A stretch of 64,000 bases of DNA from Symbiodinium natans (GCA_905221605.1 CAJNDS010002229.1:488199-552198); one strand, 5' to 3'; counted from the first letter of the stretch, positions 1 to 11,740 are shown. The notes: a model not told the origin generated them from the letters alone. Made by a program: numbers and translations.

Positions 1-450
1 TGCAGCTGTTGCTACCAATTGCTTCAGAAGCCCCCGAAAAGATAGAAACGACTCTTCCTTATCAGGGCAATTTAGGGATCATCATCTTTGGTTTCTTCGG
101 GGAGCAATTCTAGGCTGTCCAGTAACCAAGGCTTAAAAAGGGTGCCCTTTTTTTCTTACAGGTGTTTATAAGGGAACCTAAGCCCCCCAAAAAGGGAATA
201 AGGGTACTACTGGGCATCCTAGAATTTAAGCAGAGTGTTACTTATTCCCTGTTCCCCTAGGAAGAAAAAAGGATCCTTTTTTGTTTCTATATAAGAAAGC
301 ACATAACCCAAAAAGTAAAAAGGATCCCTAACACTGATTTAGGTTAGGTTATAGGATGCAAGGCGCAAGGCTTCGGCTCAGGGGCTTCGAAGTGAAACCG
401 ATCAGAGAAGCCAGGGGCTCAGAGTCAGAGGATTGCAAAATTGAAAGGCT

Positions 451-535
451 TAGGGTTTAGGGTTTAGGGTTTAGGGTTTAGGGTTTAGGGTTTAGGGTTT
501 TAGGGTTTAGGGTTTAGGGTTTGAGGGTTTAGGGT
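451..535 (+). repeat. Interstitial TTTAGGG arrays, 0-8 kb
   Basis: Arrays at 451-535, 1917-2042, 2486-2520, 4044-4160, 4597-4793 and 7142-7240 (G-strand), and 2332-2405, 4397-4435, 4951-5045 and 5512-5610 (CCCTAAA). Units are mostly perfect 7-mers with occasional single-base variants. Confidence 0.9.
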
Positions 536-894
536 TTTGCCCCGACGTCCCTGGTTTCAGACCTCACCTTGCCCGAGCTCTGAGTCTAATTCCCGAAAGC
601 AAGCTGACAGTGGGGTCGAAGTAAGTACTATCAGCTTTCCGTCATGGTCCCCATATACTTGCACTATAATAACCCCATGGTACAGGCCCCTATGGTACTT
701 TCAGAATCTGATGAGCGCGGTGCGCTTGCTGCGCGGGTTGGATTGGGTCTTTTGGTATCAGACTTCCTGCTGAGGGTTTACCCAGTAGGGGCGAACATAC
801 ACCTGCGAAAGAGCAAGGGACCGTATACGAGCTCAATAGCCTGGAAAAGTTCCTTTCTGCGAAGGGTATAACCTGCGCTGCAAGGTAATTCAGG

Positions 895-968
895 GCCACA
901 TCCAATGGCCTTGCTTGGGGTCGTAGATCTTGGCAAGCACCCGCTCGATGATCCTGGCGGTTGGCGCA
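895..968 (-). CDS. Exon-like island, hypothetical
   Basis: The minus-strand frame reads PTARIIERVLAKIYDPKQGH then WMWP before a stop. Two other frames are open here, so the frame choice is uncertain. Confidence 0.27.
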
Positions 969-1059
969 TAGGTTATGTAGGGTTTGGGGTTTTGAGCTTG
1001 TATGCCGGGGTGCACGGCGCAAGCCCTCGCTCAACAATATAAGCCCTACAACTTAAATC

Positions 1060-1152
1060 GACAAAAGCAAGCCCTCTAAACGACCCGTCTGTTTGCTTCG
1101 GTGTCTTTCGTGCGAACTCAATAAGGGCCTCGAGATGGAGAATTGGCATGCT
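1060..1152 (-). CDS. Exon-like island, hypothetical
   Basis: The minus-strand frame reads ILHLEALIEFARKTPKQTDG then SFRGLAFVDL, with helical, ordinary protein composition. Together with islands at 1862-1915, 2125-2245 and 895-968 on the same strand it suggests one split gene whose introns are mostly telomere-type repeat. Confidence 0.35.
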
Positions 1153-1861
1153 CATGGGGTTTCCCGAAACCCTAAACCCTAAGCCCCAAGCCGCCTAAAC
1201 CCTAAATCCCCTATAAACCCTAAAATCCCAAGAGCCGCCTGTGAGAACTTTTCGTCCGAGCCGGCCATTATCAAAAGGCACAAAAGGGCTTTGGGAACCC
1301 AGACCTCTCCTACTCAAATCCTAGGCCCTAAATCTTCAATGCGAAACCCTAAATCCTACCAGGTCTCCCCAGGCCCCAAACCCCAAACCCTCATTCCTAT
1401 ATCCCAAACCGTTTTCCCTAAACCCCACATCTGAAGCCCCCAAAACCCTAAAACCCCAAAAGCCCTAAGACCTGAGGCCGCGGCTCTTCTGGGGTTCCGG
1501 CGGAGCCCTCGATCCTCGGGGGCGCACTTTGGAGGGTTTGATCTGCATGATGGGCACGCTGGGTTCGGGCTCTGGGGTTTCGGGTTTCGGGTTTCGGGTT
1601 TAGGGGTTTCGAATCAACGCTCTGGGTTGGGGAACCTAGGCTTTAGTATTTAGGGCTTTGGGTTTCCTAGGGTTCTAGCTTTTCAGGGTTGATTGGATCA
1701 CCAAAGTTCAGTGGGCCTTGAGGTGGGGTTTGGAGGGTACCTCAAACGCACGCCCCCAAAATGGACCGAAAGGTCGAAAATCTAGGAACTCCGGAGGCTA
1801 ACACGACTCCCGCAGGGTTAAGGGTTGAACCCCTGAAGCCTAAAATCCGAAGCATCACCGG

Positions 1862-1915
1862 CATGCACTTAAAGAGCCGCTGCATCCGAAAGCCTCCTTC
1901 TGGCATGTCACGCTT
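1862..1915 (-). CDS. Short exon-like island
   Basis: The minus-strand frame reads RDMPEGGFRMQRLFKCMPVM, bounded by a telomere-type array. Same strand as neighbouring candidate exons. Too short to assign. Confidence 0.25.
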
Positions 1916-2124
1916 AGGGTTGAGGGTTTAGGGTTTAGGGTTTAGGGTAGGGTTTAGAGTTTAGAGTTTAGGGTTTAGGGTTTAGGGTTTAGGGTTTAGG
2001 GTTTAGGGTTTAGGGTTTAGGGTTTAGGGTTTAGGGTTTAGGGACCTTCCTCCCCCATCCCCGTTTCTTCGCAGGGTTTAGGCTTTAGGGTTTTGAAGGT
2101 TTGGGGTTCGGGGGTTTCAAGGGT

Positions 2125-2245
2125 TTAGCCCCTCTCAGCTCGCCACTTCTTCATCTTCGTGGTCTTGATGTTGGACACCTCATTCATGAAGCTGTTGAAC
2201 AGCATGTCCATGCCTCCCAGGCTCAAGCCCCCCGAGGACCTGGAC
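2125..2245 (-). CDS. Exon-like island, hypothetical
   Basis: The minus-strand frame reads LSRSSGGLSLGGMDMLFNSF then MNEVSNIKTTKMKKWRAERG before a stop. Amphipathic, ordinary composition, flanked by telomere-type arrays at 1917-2100 and 2332-2405. Probably one exon of a minus-strand gene spread over the first 4 kb. Confidence 0.35.
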
Positions 2246-2654
2246 AACCAGGAAACCAGGAGCCCTAAACCCCAATTTGGTTTTGGGTCCCTAAATCCAA
2301 GCCATACATCAAAATACCCTAAACCCAAGACCTAAACCCTAAACCCTACACCCTAAACCCTAAACTCTAAACCCTAAACCCTAAACCCTAAACCCTAAAC
2401 CCTAATTAAACAACGCGAAACGCGGAATTGCAGACCTGGAGCCCCAAGCCTGTTCACCCGCAACGAGGCACCCAAGGTGGGAAGCAGGGTTTAGGGTTTA
2501 GGGTTTAGGGTTTAGTTTTTAGGGTGTCGGGGTACCCCCAGCAACCATATTATAGTAAGGGCACCCTTTTCTGGGGTTGGTTAGTTGATAAGGGCACCCG
2601 GAACCAAACAATAAGGTGTAAAGGGTACCACTGGGCTACCCTGGGTTTCGGGTT

Positions 2655-2750
2655 TGGGGTTTCCTGTCGCAGTTGCACACCCTCTCCAAACTCAGAGAAA
2701 AGCCCAACCTGAAACCTTTCACCTTCTGACACCCGCCGTCCCAGCACCAA
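2655..2750 (-). CDS. Exon-like island next to an introner-like element
   Basis: The minus-strand frame reads VLGRRVSEGERFQVGLFSEF and then GEGVQLRQE, ending at the inverted-repeat element at about 2530-2650, as an exon would at an introner intron. No family recognised. Confidence 0.33.
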
Positions 2751-2788
2751 AGATTTCTCTCTCGGTTTCTTTAGGTGTTTGGGGTTAG

Positions 2789-2898
2789 GATGTTCCCCCT
2801 TATACTAGCAGTCCTTGAAAGGGATTATAGTACCCCCCCCCCCCCCCCCATTCTAATCCCAATTAAGGACTGTTAGTATATGTAAACGGGAACATCCC
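2789..2898. repeat. Introner/MITE-like family D (GGGATGTTCCCCCTTAT termini)
   Basis: Terminal inverted repeats GGATGTTCCC.../...GGGAACATCCC enclose AGTCCTT...AAGGACTGTTAGTAT. Copies: 2789-2898 (poly-C centre), 54477-54580, 56625-56730, and a diverged one at 54090-54175. Confidence 0.7.
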
Positions 2899-2929
2899 AA
2901 GTTTGGGGGGACAAATATGAGGCTGTCGG

Positions 2930-3030
2930 GCTTAGGGCTGAAGGTTCCCAACGGATGTTCACCTTGCTTACGGGCTTGCTGTCCATCCTGAGGGAGGCAG
3001 TTTCTGTTGCCGATTCAGGCTTGTTTTAGC
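2930..3030 (-). CDS. Exon-like islands at 2935-3030 and (separately) 3595-3690
   Basis: At 2935-3030 the minus strand reads ESATETASLRMDSKPVSKVN. At 3595-3690 it reads PRRLVPIFGPGAAAAAMDDD followed by EGAATFVQK. Both are open, same-strand and between repeats. Low-confidence exon candidates of unknown product. Confidence 0.25.
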
Positions 3031-5329
3031 CTGCACCCTCGACGCCCGAAACCCTAAACCCTAGAGCTCGGACGCCCGCTAGTATTATTTGGGGAGGGAG
3101 GGGGGGGGGGGGGGGGGGCGGTGCTATAAATGTGCAAGGTAAGGCTGAGTATATGGGCAGTTCTCTAAATTAGGGAGCTTTTTTGGGTGCCCTACATATT
3201 TCAAGTAGGGGTCGCCATGTAATAGTAACCCCAAAAGGGACCATGACTTAGAGAACTCACCGTGTAGGTTTCCTTGCACATGTCGCTCAGCGTCCATGTG
3301 GGGTGTCCTTTCTGCGGATACTAGGTAATAAAAAAAGACCCCACTTTCTGTGTCCTTGGTGGTTGCCCCCCTCTTAGGATCCAGGGTAACACAGGGTTAG
3401 GGTATTAGAACAGCTTCCTCCCCCTAGTTTAGAGGACCAGAATCTTGGCCAAGGTTGGAAGCTGGCGCACGCACCCTAAACTTATGTCAGCCCAACTCCC
3501 TGAAGAACCCCAACGCCTATTTCTAGGCACTTTTTTGAAGGCCCCTTCTGGGAACCTTGTAGGTAACCTACAAAAACCATAGGTTTGGGGAAGTCTTTTG
3601 AACAAAGGTCGCGGCACCTTCATCGTCGTCCATGGCTGCAGCAGCTGCCCCCGGGCCGAAGATGGGCACGAGGCGTCGAGGGCTGCTCTTGGCTTCTCAA
3701 CTCTGGTTTGATGACTAGAGTCCCAAATCCTAAACCCTGTAGTTCTTGGGGTGAGGATCCAGGCTTTGCTCCAAGGTTCTTCGCCTTTGTGTTCTACGGT
3801 GGCCCTACCCTGAACTGAGCAGGTGCTAGCATGCACAGTCTATAAGGCGAAATCTGAGGTTCTGCTACCCATGATGTGGTTGGCTGGTCTCTCTTCATGG
3901 CTACACCGTGGATGGATCTAATCTTCGCAGCTGCCCTTGAGCAAGTGCTGCAGGCGGGTTTTGTAAAGGGCCTCGGGTTGCGGGTCTGGGGTTTTGGGGC
4001 TTCAGGCTTAGAAGGGGTTCACAGGGTTTAGACACTTCGGAGGTTTAGGGTTTAGGGTTTAGGGTTTAGGGTTTAGGGTTTAGGGTTTAGGGTTTAGGCT
4101 TAGGGTTTAGGGTTTAGGGTTTAGGGTTTAGGGTTTAGGGTTTAGGGTTTAGGGTTTAGGGGGGCGTGTCGTGCCTAGGGGCTTATTGGTCTTGGGGCTT
4201 GGGCTTTTACCGTGCAACCCCTACACCCGAAACCCTGAACCCCAAGCCCCAAACCCTGCACCTGAAACCCTAAACCTCCCTAAACCCTCAACCTTCCGTG
4301 GCTTTTGTAGGGGCTCCGAGACCTTGTCAGGCTGGAAAGGTATCAAAGCAAGAGGTGTCTGGGGAGCATTAGCGGGCGAAAGTCAGCTGGAGGGTAAACC
4401 CTAAACCCTAAACCCTATACCCTAAACCCTAAACCGCTTTTTGGGGTGGGGCTTAGGATTTGGGATTTGGGGGGTTTAGAGCTTGGGGCTCAGCAGAATA
4501 TGGTTCTAGGGTTGAGGGTGGAAATTCTTGAAGTGCCACCGGCAAAGTTCAGCGGACAACGTCGAGCCGCGAAGATCCGGAGTTGACCCTGCTTCGGTTT
4601 AGGGTTTAGGGTTTAGGGTTTAGGGCTTAGGGTTTAGGGTTTAGGGTTTAGGGTTTAGGGTTTAGAGTTTAGAGTTTAGGGTTTAGGGTTTAGGGTTTTA
4701 GGGTTTAATTAGGGTTCAGGGCTTTTGGGTTTAGGGTTTAGGGTTTAGGGTTTAGGGTTTAGGGTTTAGGGTTTAGGGTTTACAGTAGGGTTTGGGGTTT
4801 AGGTTCACGGTTCTCCCCTGAGGGGTAGAACCGGTTCGAGCTCCAGCTGCCTTACGCCTAATCGCCGCTTAGAATACCCCTGAACCTGGCCCCTCTGAAA
4901 AATATTCCTGAATATGATCCTCTTAAACCCAATAAGAGAAAATATATACCCTAAACCCTAAACCCTAAAGCCTATAACCTATAAAACCCTAAACCCTAAA
5001 CCCTAAACCCTAAACCCTAAACCCTAAACCCTAAACCCTATAAAACCCTTTGGAGTTTTCTTTGGGCCTCTCTCCGGATCCTCCATGGGACCGTCAGCAT
5101 CAACCGCATGCGCATAGGGTGAACACGCGGAACCCTGCAGCTAGTGGATTAGGATGGGGGCTAGGTGGAAGTAAAGCATTTAGGGTTTAGCGTTCAGAGT
5201 TTAGGGCTTAGGGTTTAGGGTCCCTACAAAAGCCGCATGGGGTCAGCCCTTGACATCCGCATGGTTGCTGTAGGGCTTCTAGGGGTTCAGGGTATAGGGG
5301 TTTATGGGGTTTAGGGAAGTTGATGAGAC

Positions 5330-5455
5330 GAAGGCAGGAGCCGAGCGATCAGAACTCGTTCCTTGGTGGTGTAAGCGGAGCCCCGCTTGGAGGGCCGCTT
5401 GACCGACCCAGCTGCCTTGCCAGCTCTTCGCAGAAAGACTGGCACCTCAGGGGTT
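5330..5455 (-). CDS. Exon-like island, basic
   Basis: The minus-strand frame reads VPVFLRRAGKAAGSVKRPSK then RGSAYTTKERVLIARLL, without stops, between telomere-type arrays (5290-5320 and 5512-5610). The product is unknown. The call rests on amino-acid composition only, and the overlapping plus frame is also open. Confidence 0.3.
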
Positions 5456-6099
5456 GGGGACTCGGGGCTTCCGGGAGACTTTTAGGAAACCCTAAACCGT
5501 CAACCGTAAACCGTAGACCCTAAACCCTAACCCTAAACCCTAAACCCTAAACCCTAAACCCTAAACCCTAAACCCTAAACCCTAAGCCCTAAGCTCCCTA
5601 AACCCTAAACTTCTTTGGTAGGTTGCCCAGAAACCTACGAATGGCCAAGGCGGAGTTTGCAACTGGGCACCCCCCCCAAACCCCTGAAATTAACAAACGT
5701 CCCATGGAAACCCGATACTCAGTTGTCCAGTACCTAGGGGTTTTAAAGGTTAACCTTTGGGAATACAAGGGGAATATATTAACCCAAAAAGGTTACAGGT
5801 TACCTACTCTACTACTAAGGATAAACTTGCAGCATCAGAAAAGTGTGCCTTCAAACCTCCCTGAAAGCAACAAGCCTACAGAGCCTGCCCAGAGCCGCGC
5901 GGCGTAGGATTTTTCAGGCGTTCAGGCTGTGTAGGGTTTCGGGGATGCAAGGGTTTGGGGGTTCGTTATCGGGCTTTAGGGCTGTAGGGTGCTTGTCTTC
6001 CCGACGCTGGGAGGTGCCAGGAGATGTCTGCCGACGGAACTCCCAAGCGTTAGAACCCCGTACTCTACTGTAGATATCGGTTACTTCAGAACTTGATGA

Positions 6100-6290
6100 T
6101 GAGTTTTACAGCAGGAGCAAAGAAGGCAAACCATGAACCTCCAAAACAAAAACGCCAAGCCAAGGAACCCGAGCCAGCAGGCCGCCACCGCCAGCAGAAC
6201 GTTCAACAGCCAGCGGCCGGGCCTCTGGGCCAGGGGCGTGGCGGCGCAGAAGACCAAGCCCGGAAAGACAAACCTTGGAGAGGGTCTACA
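6100..6290 (-). CDS. Exon-like island encoding hydrophobic segments
   Basis: The minus-strand frame reads RFVFPGLVFCAATPLAQRPG followed by RWLLNVLLAVAACWLGFLGL and AFLFWRFMVCLLCSCC, giving two or three probable membrane segments. The plus strand shows only Lys/Pro/Gln-rich shadow frames. It may be joined to the exon-like island at 6955-7110. No family assigned. Confidence 0.4.
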
Positions 6291-6954
6291 GCATGTAGGG
6301 CTTCTTATGGGGTTTCAGGGTTCGAACTTAAGCTCACGAAATGTAGTTTGCGCCTCCAAAGCCCTCCATTTCAAAGACGTCAACCCCCAAAGCCAAATCA
6401 GGAATCCTCCCCACCTAAGATCAACGGACGGTAGACTTGCAACGAATCATGCCTATTTTTTTTTTTTTTGTGGGGGGGGGGGGGTTGGATTTTCAGGAAA
6501 GGTGGCGGAACCCTAAGCTTCACCTTCTGGAACCCATAGGTCAATAAGCCAGGGCTTAGGGTTGTGGGGCTTCTCATGGGGCTACGAAGCTCCAAACGCC
6601 GAATACTCTCCGAGCCCGGTCAAGAACTTGCTTTCTTGAGTTTAACTTACTTCCCCGTAAGCTAAACCCTAAACCCCAGACCTGGAGTCATGAGATTTTA
6701 AGAGGTTCGGGGTCTGCCCAGCCTGAAATCCCAAACCCTAAGCCAGCTTGAGAGGTACCAGCTATGTAATAAGGACCTGTCAACTTGTCGGTATAACCCA
6801 TATTACAAAACTGTATGAGGAACATAAGTCACGGATAAAGCCCAACTCCAAACCCTAGCTAAACCCCAGCCCCCAAACCCTAAACTATACTTTGCTTATG
6901 AACTCCAAAAGAACAAATAATTATATTCCCCATATTAACCTTAATAAGGAATAG

Positions 6955-7110
6955 TTTTTGTTTTTTCCGGGTTCTCTTAAGCAAGTAGTAGCAAACGCCA
7001 TCCCACAGGCCAAAGGGCATGAAGGCATAGTCGGTGCAGGAGCTCATCAAGTTGATGATGCTCAGGAGGCTGCTTGCCCAGTGAGCTGCGCCCAGGGCGA
7101 CCTTATGAAA
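6955..7110 (-). CDS. Exon-like island encoding a membrane protein segment
   Basis: On the minus strand one frame reads FHKVALGAAHWASSLLSII and then CTDYAFMPFGLWDGVCYYLL without stops. It is hydrophobic with Trp/Tyr/Cys in a pattern typical of a multi-pass membrane protein. It sits between introner-like and telomere-type repeats, downstream (in sense) of the transporter-like gene at 7.5-8.6 kb, and could belong to it or to a separate gene. Family not recognised. Confidence 0.4.
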
Positions 7111-7548
7111 GATGTGGGTGCAACCCCACGGGTTTCGGGGTTAGGGTTTAGGTTTAGGGTTTAGGGTTTAGGGCTTAGGGTTTAGGGTTCAGGGTTTAGG
7201 GTTTAGGGTTTGGGGTTTAGGGTTTAGGGTTGAGGGGTAGTCGTTCAGGTTACGATGTGTGTTGCAGATCTGTTTCGGGTGCCTGGAAGCTTTGGAGCAA
7301 GACTGCGATTCAGCCGTGTTCAAACATGCGCGCGAAGATCTGAAAGGAGCACGGCAAAGGTTACAAGTTTATAAGGTTACCAGAGATTAGGGTTTTGGGG
7401 GGAATGCTTCGGGCCAGAAAGGATTTGGAGTACGGAAGAGCTTGCACAGGAGTTTTCAGGACTGCCGTGCTCCCCCTTAGAACTCGAAATCTGAATTACC
7501 ACCATCCCCCAGAATCTGAAGAAGTCACGTTGCTAGGCCCTCATTCTG

Positions 7549-8579
7549 TCAAGCATCTGGCAGGACCCAGGCCATGCCATGCCAGGGACGCTTGGGGTTC
7601 ACGAAGCGCCCGAACCAAGCGTTTTGGGACAGTTGCAGGAAGGTCTCCTGGGAGGAGAGGTCCTCTACTTGGAGGTTCCTAACCACATAGTATTTGCTCT
7701 TATAACCCAAGTATAACTTGTAGCCATATGAGGGAAATTAAGGGGCTTCTAAGTGGTCTCCTGGGAAGAGAGGTCCTCAAGCAGCTCCTTGATGTACTGA
7801 AGGAAAGTCTCGGTGAAGACCGGCAATGAGAGCAGCAACGAGACGGCGTTGGTTGCCAAGACCGTGGCAGGAGGAGCTCGTGCTTGGAACCCTTCAGGGC
7901 AAAGTTCTTCAGTATGTCATCCTCGACACCAGATCCAAAGGTGCGAGCACCTCCATATCCGACGGCGACATACAATGCAAAGGAAATCAGCACGGACGTC
8001 GCTCCAATGATCCGAACTCTGCGGTGAACAGGCACCCCTTGGACGAAGTGTCCTTCATCGTCCACCACGTCGCATGCAAAAAGAATGTACTCTGCACTGC
8101 TGAACGTGAAGACCAAAGACGGCCCATCTTCAACGATCAGCTTGCCCCATGGCTTTGGAACTGGTAGATGAGATGGCGACGGTTCCAGGTAGAAAATACC
8201 AATGATTAGGAAAAGCAGGGCTCCATTTGCAAGCAGGCTATCCCAGCCATCAACGTGGCCACCCAGGCAGGTCAACAGGCACATGCCACCCAGCCAAGCG
8301 GCTGCTGTTGCAATTGCTTCCGGGGAAGCGGCTTCTTGCATCACGGCATCGTACACGTCCATGATGGCCTTTCCGTACATCACAAAGACTCCGAACGCGT
8401 TCAGCACCACCAATACCTGCACCATTGTTGGGTGCCAGAATAGGTTCCTTCTTGGGTTTAAGTATTCATAAAGATGCAAAATGATTTACAACAGTGACCC
8501 AGAATACCCTCAGAGCTATGGCCACATGTGGCCCCAGCATGGCCGACACGAGGCCGCACAAGGACGCCTTCACGGGCAC
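7549..8579 (-). CDS. Multi-pass transporter-like gene, possibly amino-acid permease (AAAP) family, with one frameshift
   Basis: Exons read 8579-8508 (after TCAG; GPHVAIALR), 8416-7763 approximately, and a last exon ending at the TGA at 7551-7549. The first intron (8507-8417) is GT-AG. Hydrophobic segments include LVVLNAFGVFVMYGKAIM, WLGGMCLLTCLGG, LLANGALLFLIIGIFYL, ATSVLISFALYVAVGYGG and VSLLLSLPVFTETFLQYI. The stretch GYGGARTFGSGVEDDILKNF resembles the GYLTFG...DILLNF signature of AAAP transporters (PF01490), seen by eye only. Near 7870 the frame shifts: the open frame KGSKHE must switch to TVLATNAVSLLL to stay coding, so there is a one-base indel (real or sequencing). The last intron (about 7763-7651) is a GA-AG intron inside a 24-bp direct repeat. 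The N-terminal exons were not located, and the gene may be a pseudogene. Confidence 0.5.
7642..7778 (-). repeat. Intron flanked by 24-bp direct repeats (7755-7778 and 7642-7665)
   Basis: The two copies differ at one base of 24. Both lie in the coding frame (..EDLSSQET). Removing 113 nt between equivalent points restores one copy and an open frame (SSQ-ET-FLQLSQNAWFGR). Placing the cut at CCCAG|GAGACC gives a GA-AG intron. The duplicated exon sequence at both borders points to intron gain by insertion or segmental duplication. Confidence 0.65.
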
Positions 8580-10544
8580 CTGACAGAACGCAACAATTCT
8601 GTACCTCTGAAAATTCTTCGCCCCTTCAAAAGGTAAACCCGCATACCAGGCTTCTCAACTTTATCAAGGCCGTATAACCATAACCCCCCATAAAGCCTCT
8701 AGAGTCTAGAAGGCCCTTAAACCCCTACAAAAGACAACCAAGAACCCAAACGTGTCCTGAAGCCGGTTGTCGGGTTCAAGGTTTACAGAGAAATTACTTA
8801 CGGTTTACAGGGCTTGCCAGTTTACAGAGAATTTACATACGGTTTACAGTCTCAGGGCCAAGTTTGCAGGGTATGGGCCTTAGGGTGCCGAAAAGGGAGG
8901 GGCTTCGCGGTTGATCCGCAAGCATCAAGCCGCCCCATCATGTTAAGGCCTTCAGGGGCCTCAGGAAGTCGTGCTTTGGGGCTTCTAGGATTTTGGGGTG
9001 GTTTTGGGGCTGCCGGAATCGAAGGTCTTGGGAGTTTGGGTGGTGTTAGGATCTCGGAATCGTTGGTTTCGGGCTTACTTAGGATTTTAGGGGTTGGGGT
9101 TCAGGGTTTTAGGGTGCTCGGCTGTGCTCAGGATAGTTACAAAGGGCCCTTTCCGCGGGCTCAGATTTTGGGACCATCCTGCTAGACGTCTGATAGAGCC
9201 CAAGGGCCTTAGACTGTTCATCAATCCACAGTGTGCAGGTTTGAGGCTTGAGGGCTCGGGGTTTAGAGCTCAGGTTTTGCAAGGGGCTGAGGGCTTGGGA
9301 TTTCGGCTTTCGGGATTCAAGGTTTACAGGGAAAAGTTGCAAGTGCAATGTTCAGGGTGTAGGGTGAACCGTTTGGGGTTCAGGGTGTAGGGGCGGACAG
9401 CACGGGTGTCCCGCCGACTTCAGGGCTTCAGAGCTGAGGAACAAGGAAGCCGCCCTGAAAACCTGATTCGGAAACTGAAGCCTCGATCTGTTCACAGGAA
9501 GGCGGACCTAGCGAACCCCTATAGGCCCTAACTCTGACACACTGGGTAGGGGACTCTGTACTCCCATTGGAACCTCAATACAATTGATATTGTTAACACT
9601 CCCTTGGGCTTTATATTATACCCTCAACCCTAAACCCTAAACCCTAAACCTTAAAGCCGAAATTAAAACATGGAAAGAAGGCTATAGGACTAGGAGACTC
9701 TGGAGAATGAAGGGGGCTAAAGAAGTGGGCTGATATGGCGCCTGACGCTGCTGAGCCACCAAGGCAACATCAGCCAAGTTCTCCTCACAAGGCATAAGGG
9801 TGGAAGGGCTTAACTGGGGTTTAGGGTTTAGGGTTTAGGGTTTGGGGTTTAGGATTTAGGGTTTAAAGTTTAGGGTACTAGGGTACTAGGGTGTATTTAG
9901 GAACGTAGGGCCTCGAGTTGTGGTTCCTCGCTTTTGGAGTTCCTACTTTGTGGCCATTATAGTTTAGTAATGCACTTGGGGGCTGAATACCCTAGCCCAA
10001 AAAAAGTTCACCTTTTATATATAGTAGGATTCTATGTTACTTACCCAGTCCCTAAGGAGCTAGGTACCCAAAGCAGGAACTACACTTGGGGGAGCGGGGG
10101 TGGTGGGTTTTCAAATGTTTCGGGCTTACGCCCAAAATGGACAGATATGGTCTGACACCTCATGTTTACGAAACAGAGAGTTTAGACTTTTTCAGTGAAC
10201 CCTAAACCAACCCTAAACCCTCAACCCCAAACCTTAAACCCGGGTTCAGGGTGTCGGTTTTTGCGTTCAAGACTGGGGCCTGCACAATGCTAGATAGATG
10301 GGAAGGCAGGTTGCCTGTCACTTCAGGGGCAGGCCTACTAGGGTTGCTAGGGCTTAGGCTGTATTTTGAGGGTTTATTAAGCGAACAATACATCAGGGTC
10401 TTGAGATATTTACCGCCTCTGTGTCCTGAGCCCTTGGCATCATCGACACTTTTGGATTGCGGAGCATAGGCCGTTTTAGGGCTCGTGTTGTGCTCGGCTA
10501 ACGCCTTGGGTTCCCTGAGCCCCCTAACCCTAAACCCTAGTTCT

Positions 10545-10750
10545 AGGTTGCCCAGGAACCTAGGATTGAAAAGGCTGCCCTTTTTGGCTTAAAGGGGTCT
10601 TTAAGGGAACCTACACCCCAAAAAAAGGGAATCAGGGTACTACTGGGCATCCCAGAGTTGAACACCAAGGATCATAGACCAGCAGAGTCAGTGCACCGCA
10701 GCAGGCAAGCAAGAGGAACAAACCTTCCAAGCCACCTTCCACCGCCACCT
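10545..10750 (-). CDS. Membrane-segment exon-like island abutting an introner-like element
   Basis: The minus-strand frame at 10660-10750 reads VAVEGGLEGLFLLLACCGAL then TLLVYDPWC, one clear membrane helix, and runs into the inverted-repeat element at about 10545-10655 exactly where an intron would start. The neighbouring minus frame at 10800-10905 (VPGRFLRLVDALAAQNLEIT) may be another exon, but the plus frame there (RCQGCDFKILGRQCIYKPKK) is equally plausible. Confidence 0.33.
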
Positions 10751-11212
10751 GTGTTGGGGCTTGGGGCTTATAGGGTGACATCCAGGGAGAGGTTTAGGTG
10801 CCAGGGCTGTGATTTCAAGATTCTGGGCCGCCAGTGCATCTACAAGCCGAAGAAATCTGCCCGGAACATACCCAAAGCAGAAAGCCCCAAGGAGCGGGAT
10901 CCTCAAGCTTTCACTTGCACGGGATCGTCTTTGCTAGGGGCTACGGGGCCAGGAGGCAGGTTGGAAAGTTCAGGTTTGGAGCTTTTAGGGTTTAGGGTTT
11001 AGGGTTACTCAGGCCGGCTTTGCAAGGGCGTCCCGGCAGACAGCCCTGAACCCTCAAAGCCCACACGAACCCGAAGCGCCCTGAACCCGAAAACAAGAAC
11101 CTGGAGTTGGAGGTCTTCAGGCTTTGTGCTGAATTCATAAGCTTGGGGATTCGGAATGATTTGGAGTTTAGGATTAAGTTTAGTGATTTGGGTTTGGGGC
11201 TGTCAAGTCACC

Positions 11213-11293
11213 TTGGGCATGACGTACAAGGACCCGCCCAGGTGGAAGTTCACCAGCCGCATCACGGCACTCAACCACATGGCGGCAGAATGA
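11213..11293 (+). CDS. Exon-like island, plus strand
   Basis: The frame reads LGMTYKDPPRWKFTSRITAL then NHMAAE before TGA. Its composition looks strongly protein-like. It may continue into the plus-strand island at 12156-12235 after an intron. Family not recognised. Confidence 0.37.
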   Translation: MGMTYKDPPRWKFTSRITALNHMAAE

Positions 11294-11639
11294 AGCGAGA
11301 GACAAAAAACCAAAGAACCCAATTTTGGGATATTGAGTTCAAGGCCTGTCACGGAACCCCAAGCCAATGATTCTCATTGAAGGAAAATTAGACAACGGAT
11401 CTGAATATGCTTTAAGGACCATTCGTGAATATTCAAGTCTTGGGCTCGCTGGGAAGTCGAGGCATTCGGATTGAAGCGTGTTCACGAAGCTTCGCTTTGA
11501 AGGCTGCCTTGGTCGGTTTTGAAGGCTGTGTGGCTTCCAAGTCCTTTGAAAGGAGCCAAGGACTCAGATCGCCCAAAATCAACACCCCCATAAACCCTTT
11601 TAAGGACTTTTGTGGGGGTTCGTTCCCTAAGTCCCTAGA

Positions 11640-11740
11640 AGAACATACCAGGAAGGTGAAGCAGGAGTACTCTCGCCACTCGAAGCACTCCAATATGTCT
11701 CGTGGAACGCCTTCAAAAAATAGCTTTCATATAACCCCGC
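11640..11740 (-). CDS. Exon-like island with GT donor, minus strand
   Basis: The minus frame reads VPRDILECFEWREYSCFTFL and then meets GTATGTTC, a good GT donor. The opposite strand carries a longer but less protein-like open frame (11425-11754). Undetermined product. Confidence 0.25.
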
